64,000 nt of DNA from Plazaster borealis (taxonomy: Eukaryota; Echinodermata; Asteroidea; Forcipulatida; Labidiasteridae), in the NCBI GenBank assembly GCA_021014325.1, contig JAJGQC010000602.1:124001-188000 (forward strand). The letters are read 5' to 3'. Shown one piece after another: positions 33,380 to 64,000 of this stretch; within the stretch, counting starts at the first letter, position 1; the number at the start of each line of letters is the position of its first letter. The notes under the pieces are model-generated. The model did no database searches. It had not been told where the DNA came from and worked only from the letters and a program-made list of their open reading frames with translations. Made by a program: the position numbers and the translations under genes.

Positions 33380-34160
33380 CTTAAAGGCATCGTACACGTT
33401 TGGTGTTGACTCTGATAATTAATGGCAATACAAACATTTGAGTCTGAGAAGCGTTACGCGTAACGCTCCAAGTCAGAGTGTGTATTCCAATGCAGATTAA
33501 CCTTCCTGCGTGGACATAACCGCTCCAGATTTTCGGCAATATCTCAAAAACGCTACCACCTTTTGAAATGAATTTTTCACAGGTTAGTTTAAAGGAACAT
33601 TACAGAATTGGTTTTTGCTAACAAAACAGTTGCTGGCAGTGTAAGCACTTTATATAATCCACCATATGCATAAACTGACAAACCTGTAGAAGTTTGAGAT
33701 CGATCGGCCATCTTGGTCACGAGAAAATAATGAAAAACCGATTCCACATTTGCATGTGTTATATACAATGCATGAATAAAACGCTCACGAGCGATAAACT
33801 CCAATCGGAAATTAGTTGTATTTATTTCTCATCAAAATATGGCATTTCAGACAGAAATATTTCTAGGGATGTTTTCTGCTATCATCATCATTAGACCGTG
33901 AAAGTTTTATGTAAATCTGTGATCTTAAAGAAAGTTTTAATTCCAGTTCTGTAACGTTCCTCTTAAAGGTATCGTACACGTTTGGTAATGACTCAAAACA
34001 AATATTAGCATAAAAACTTACTTGGTAACAAGCAACGGAGAGCTGTTGATAGTATAAAACATTGTAGGAAACGACTCCTTCTGAAGTAACGTAGTTTTTG
34101 AGAAAAAGGTAATTTGTTTTTTCTCACTAAAATAATAAAAACTTCTTGCAAGAAGAACAT
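33380..34160. mobile_element. Nested MITEs
   Basis: 33380-33591 is a left half of MITE family 1. 33592-33968 is a complete element of a second family, with ends TAAAGGAACATTACAGAATTGG and the near-complement CCAGTTCTGTAACGTTCCTC. 33969-34160 continues with a third, partial family-1 copy. No coding capacity. Confidence 0.7.
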
Positions 34161-37100
34161 GGTCAAAATTCCAGAATTAAAAATGTGTATACACCTGTTT
34201 CATTAAGCACATTTCTGTGCCAATACTGTTCCAGGAAGCATAAACCTAAAACAACTAACAACAAAATGTCCCCATCCGTTTATTTTAAATTAACTTGAAC
34301 AATAATTGTTCAAACAGTTACATTTCCCTCACAATGGACGACTCCCAAACAGATATAAAGCAAGAAGACAACGAACTCATGATTCCAAACTGCATATTAT
34401 AGTTTATTGTTATTAAAATTGGCCACAAAAGTTATTTTTACAAGCTATTATTGCGAAGTGATAACTATAATTCTTCCTCTAATTTTCAACCTTCACAAGT
34501 TTTCTTAAAATATCAAAAATATTCATGTATTTTTGTTAGTCTTGATAATGTTCAAATTTCAAAAAATTTCACATAACTGCGTGATATTCATTCATTTAAG
34601 ATGGCTACTCTTTTAGGAGGAAATAATTTCCACTGATTAATTTCCTTTTCGCAACCACAACCAGCTTAAACCCAATTTCCTTGTCATTTCAGCAAATAAT
34701 TTTTCCCTTATCCATCACAATCCTTCAGCACTCAGACCGCTGTGCACTTGATCATGGTATCCTGTTGGTAAATGTAATGTGATTCCACTTTGAACCAAAC
34801 AATTTGGCTCCAGAAATTATCTGGACTTGTAAACAAATGTAAAGACTCCCGAAGTCTCATTATAGTGAAATTGTTTTAATGAGAAACAATGGATTTTAAA
34901 TGCATGCCATCTTTGGAGCCAGAAGAAGCAAAAGACGAAAAGACCCGAGGGCCTGCATGATGGGCTTACCACCAGGGCAGGCTAGCTATGCAGTGTGAAT
35001 CTACCAAAATCAGACCAAACCAAGTAGAAGGATTTTGCTGGACATTGGGGTATCGTAGTAGTAAGCAAAACACAAAAACACACAGTAAACACACCAATAA
35101 AGCGACTATTTCAAAGCTGCTACCAATTTCAGCTTTTTGGATTACAACTTAGATTTTTGAAATATATATTATGTTTCCTTCAAACCCTTAGCCCCCCCCC
35201 CCTCCCAGCCCACAGGCAACCTCGACCCTCCACTACCCTCCACTAATATGTCACTCAATGTCAAAATGTTTTAGATATTATAGATTGGTGTGCCTGGCCC
35301 AGTGATAAGCAATTGTTATTGAGCCTAAAATCCTCAATCATCCGCAATAAGCCAAATTCCCGAAAAGGATTTTAGACGATTTGGGAGGTTAAGGGTTTTA
35401 ATAAAAATATGTTTGGCTTCTAGGCTTATTTGATGCTGATATTGTTGAAAATTATTCAATAACAAGTAATATAAAAGTACACATTCACAAACAAATTACA
35501 AGCGGCGTTTAAAATACAATCCATACACACTACAAGCAAAACATAAATCTTTGTACACTTTGTTTTTACAAATAAAAAATGACATATTGTTGTATCTCTG
35601 CAGTAAACATTTTACATACATTATTAAGTATACAGCCCCTTAAAAAAATACTTAAATCTTTGTTCTCCACTAAATTAAATAGTTATAATCAGATAATAAT
35701 TTCATAGAAAACCTCTATGTTCCCAACTGAAAGACAACATCACCATAAAGTAAATGCTCTTACAGGTAAATCTAGACATGAATCTAGATCAAAGTTCTAC
35801 CCTTAAGTCATTAGTCCCAAAATATCATTGTACAAAAGAAATTACTGGTCGTCATTTCGTTGAAGAGATATCCATCTAAACAAACACTTCTGCCCTTTGG
35901 AGAAGCTCGTATCCAAATCCCAATAGTGGCTGCAAATGACTGAAAGATTTTTTGTTTTTCATACAACTATAAAAAGGTCACGGTGAAGGTCATAAATTGA
36001 AGAGATAATTTCATATTGTGCCCTGTAAGTATACAAATTTACTTCTCAAAAAGAAACACAAGTTTTGTTAAAGATTAAAAGTTGAAAACTACCCAGCATT
36101 ATCAGCCGTGTCTGGATAAATGGTCCACGAAGAATTAAAAACCAAACTAACTAAAAACATATTGTATTGACCCAATTCACCTGACGTCATCATCACAATA
36201 ATCTTGGATGCGCCATTTTTGGAGTCAATGTCCCAGTGTGTTATACAGTGTAGTGTGCATTTAAGGCCGCACAGCGTTACACCTCTTACTATATGTTTAC
36301 ATGCAATTTGACTCCCAAAATAGTGAGTGTGGATTTTAGTGCAAGGGGTCACTCATTCTACTGTTTAGTTTTACCCTAAGATCAAGAGTTACAAAATGAC
36401 ATTGTACCTAAAACATTGTTGGATAAAGAGAAAGCCATCCTGAACTGTATCTTTTAATAAGCAAGAAAACAACTACATTTTGTGCTTTCTTCTATGACCT
36501 TTGGTATAACAATTTTGAAAGACGTTTTCCGATTATAAAGCTATCCACTGGTTAATTAACAAGCATATAAAAACCTGCATTAACTTCATTCTTGCATTGA
36601 AAATCCTTCACTCATACTGAGACAATTTAAAAATTAAGGCAACAACATAGAAAAACAAGCGCAAGATACCTATTACAATGAAATTGAAAAGAGAAAAACG
36701 AATTACACAAAAATTAAATAATGCGCACACCCAATTGGTGGACAAAATGGACGCTGTCTCTCTTTGTTAAACTGTTTAAGTTCATTATTTTCTTGTTAAA
36801 GAAATTTAATATCAAAAAAGCCCCACAATTAATTAAATGAGTTCTTCATGAAAATACTCCACTCTCGTAATATTGATATAGATTTCATTAATAAATGACC
36901 AAGATCAATCAAGCAACTCGATGCCAGTCGATGGTTTATAGAGCTGATCATATAGTAACTGTTTACCCACCGATCCTAAACTCTGCTGGTGTTTAAGTAA
37001 AGCCATGTCCAAATTAATGTCTTTGGCAGTGGCTATGGCCGGAATGCCGAACAAAAACATGCTGCAACACAAATGTTGCAGCCAGCGGACATAGCCGCAG

Positions 37101-37196
37101 CCAAAGTCACTTGATTTGGACACGTCCTATTAGTTGTTTCATCCGGTCAGTGGAGTGAAACCCACACAGGTCCCGAGGGTTGGAGGCAGCGGCCGT
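34161..37196 (-). other. Probable long 3' UTR / downstream flank of EGF/CUB gene
   Basis: About 3 kb of AT-rich sequence with none of the MITE-1 copies or SINEs that crowd the gene's introns, lying directly after the stop codon. The complement of AATAAA occurs at 34403-34408 and ATTAAA-type signals occur nearer. A palindromic insertion sits at 37003-37130. I see no coding exon. Confidence 0.35.
37003..37130. mobile_element. Palindromic MITE after the stop codon
   Basis: 'catgtccaaattaatgtctttggc' faces 'gccaaagtcacttgatttggacacg', with inner 'ggctatggcc' and 'cggacatagcc'. It would fold into a hairpin in the EGF/CUB 3' UTR. Confidence 0.6.
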
Positions 37197-62712
<25,516 letters not shown>

Positions 62713-62734
62713 TTATCATTCAAAACCACATATG

Positions 62735-64000
62735 GAGAGAGTATTGTCTAATGGTATGAAGATGCATCTTGGTGACAATGGCCTTTTAAATGAAAGCCAA
62801 CATGGTTTTGTTGCACGTAGATCATGTGTGACCCAGCTTTTAAATGTTCACCATGCATGGGCTTCTATTCTTGACCAGCGTAGTCCACCCAGGATAGATG
62901 CTGTCTTTCTAGACATGTCTAAAGCCTTTGACCGTATGCCTCACCATCACTTGCTTACCAAACTTAGTACTATGTTTAACATTAGGGGTCCTCTTTGGAG
63001 ATGGGTCAAGGATTTTCTGATCGGCCGTCAACAACGGGTACACTTTCTTGGGGAAACATCTAAATGGGCCAATGTTCAATCAGGCGTACCCCAAGGGAGT
63101 GTTCTCGGCCCCTTACTCTTCAACTTGTTTATTAATGATATTTCATTTGGATTAAATTCTAGTTGTGTGTTATTTGCTGATGACATATTAATCTATCGAT
63201 CAATCAAATCTATTAATGATGTAACTGTTTTACAACAGGATCTAAACAACCTATGCAACTGGTGTACCAACAATGGAATGACTTTTAATGCTACTAAATC
63301 TTAAGTAATGCATGTCACTAGAAAATGTAATTTGCAGCTGCCCATTTACATGTTAGATCACTCTCAATTATCCATTACTAACTCGTTTAAGTACCTTGGT
63401 GTTACTTTAAATTCTCAGTTAACTTGGAACGATCATGTTAAGGATGTTGTTTCTCATGCAAATAAAATGCTAGGATTAGTAAGGACTGTTGCATTTAATT
63501 CATCTGTTAGTGCTAAACTATGTTTGTATAAGAGTCTAGTTCTTCCAATCTTGGAGTATGGGATTCCAGCTTGGCTTCCTCAAACTCAGATTCAAGAGGA
63601 GTCTCTTGAGCGAATCCAGAGGCGTGCAACTAGATTTATATTAGGTCAACGATTTGGAGAAATGTCATACACCGACAGACTTTCTACTTTAAAATGGTCT
63701 TCTTTATCAAGTCGCCGTAATTGTTTGATGACCTCATTTGTTGTTAAGTGTCTTTTTAATGCAATTAAATGTGAATCTGTTAATAAGAACATTGTTGTTA
63801 ACCATAGATATGATAGCGCTTTAACATTCAAACACTTATTTGCCAGAACTCAATCTTTGCATCTGAGTGCTATCCACATATTTCCCAGGCTCTGGTCAGC
63901 TCTGCCAATCGAATTCCGCAATTGTGCCATTTTAACTTCTCTGCCATCCTTTCTAAACGCTCTGAAGCATGAAGATAGTGTAGCTACAGCTCATATTTCT
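62735..64000 (+). mobile_element. Non-LTR retrotransposon, RT region
   Basis: Plus-strand ORF2 fragment: LLNESQHGFVARRSC, FLDMSKAFDRMPHHHL, SGVPQGSVLGPLLF and the catalytic LFADD box are all present. An in-frame TAA at 63302-63304 is followed by an open continuation (MHVTRKCN, SFKYLGVTLN, VLPILEYGIPAWLP, RRATRFILG) to the window end. Motifs fit Jockey/CR1-type LINEs. No endonuclease domain is visible and the 5' end seems truncated near 62735. It lies in an intron of the EGF/CUB gene, antisense to it. Confidence 0.85.

Overview
The window is from an animal nuclear genome. Genes have small, well-spaced exons with GT-AG introns, most of the DNA is mobile-element debris, and there are tRNA-derived SINEs, several TIR miniature-element families, non-LTR retrotransposon pieces and minisatellites. 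The dense EGF/CUB gene recalls the fibropellin-like genes of sea urchins. Together with repeat families that I associate from memory with sea stars, this points to an echinoderm, perhaps an asteroid. The taxonomic call is inference.

Layout. 1-3.3 kb: three degenerate copies of one exon-like module (minus strand), plus a CCAAT/TATA promoter that appears to drive a two-exon non-coding transcript (plus strand). 5.37-10.70 kb: a complete P-element-type DNA transposon with 51-bp terminal inverted repeats and an exact 8-bp target duplication. It carries a THAP transposase gene whose catalytic middle is missing. 11.2-12.5 kb: a telomeric (TTAGGG) block between inverted 17-bp units and a larger direct duplication. 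12.6-13.4 kb: a LINE reverse-transcriptase remnant. 14.5-20.9 kb: copies of an unknown module, one split by a TIR element, then a 4.2-kb array of a 14-bp repeat. 22.7-26.6 kb (minus): three exons of an SLC43-type transporter that looks incomplete and frameshifted. 27-34 kb: nested miniature transposons.

37.2-62.6 kb (minus): the main gene, 22 exons in the window, all joined in phase 1. In transcript order it encodes 11 mostly calcium-binding-type EGF domains, one CUB domain, 10 more divergent EGF domains, and a final exon with one transmembrane helix and a tail of about seven residues. The 5' end lies beyond the window. This is a large type I membrane protein of about 977 residues within the window, probably extracellular-matrix or adhesion related. 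Its introns are filled with SINEs, MITEs and minisatellites. 62.7-64.0 kb (plus): a 5'-truncated LINE in the next intron.

Two results stand out. One is the P-type transposon, defined to the base by its TIRs and target duplication. The other is a pair of roughly 620-660-bp elements (15.1 and 28.2 kb) that share TIR design, a 4-bp ATAT duplication and internal repeats of their own TIR core; each insertion is supported by uninterrupted sister copies of its host repeat in this window.
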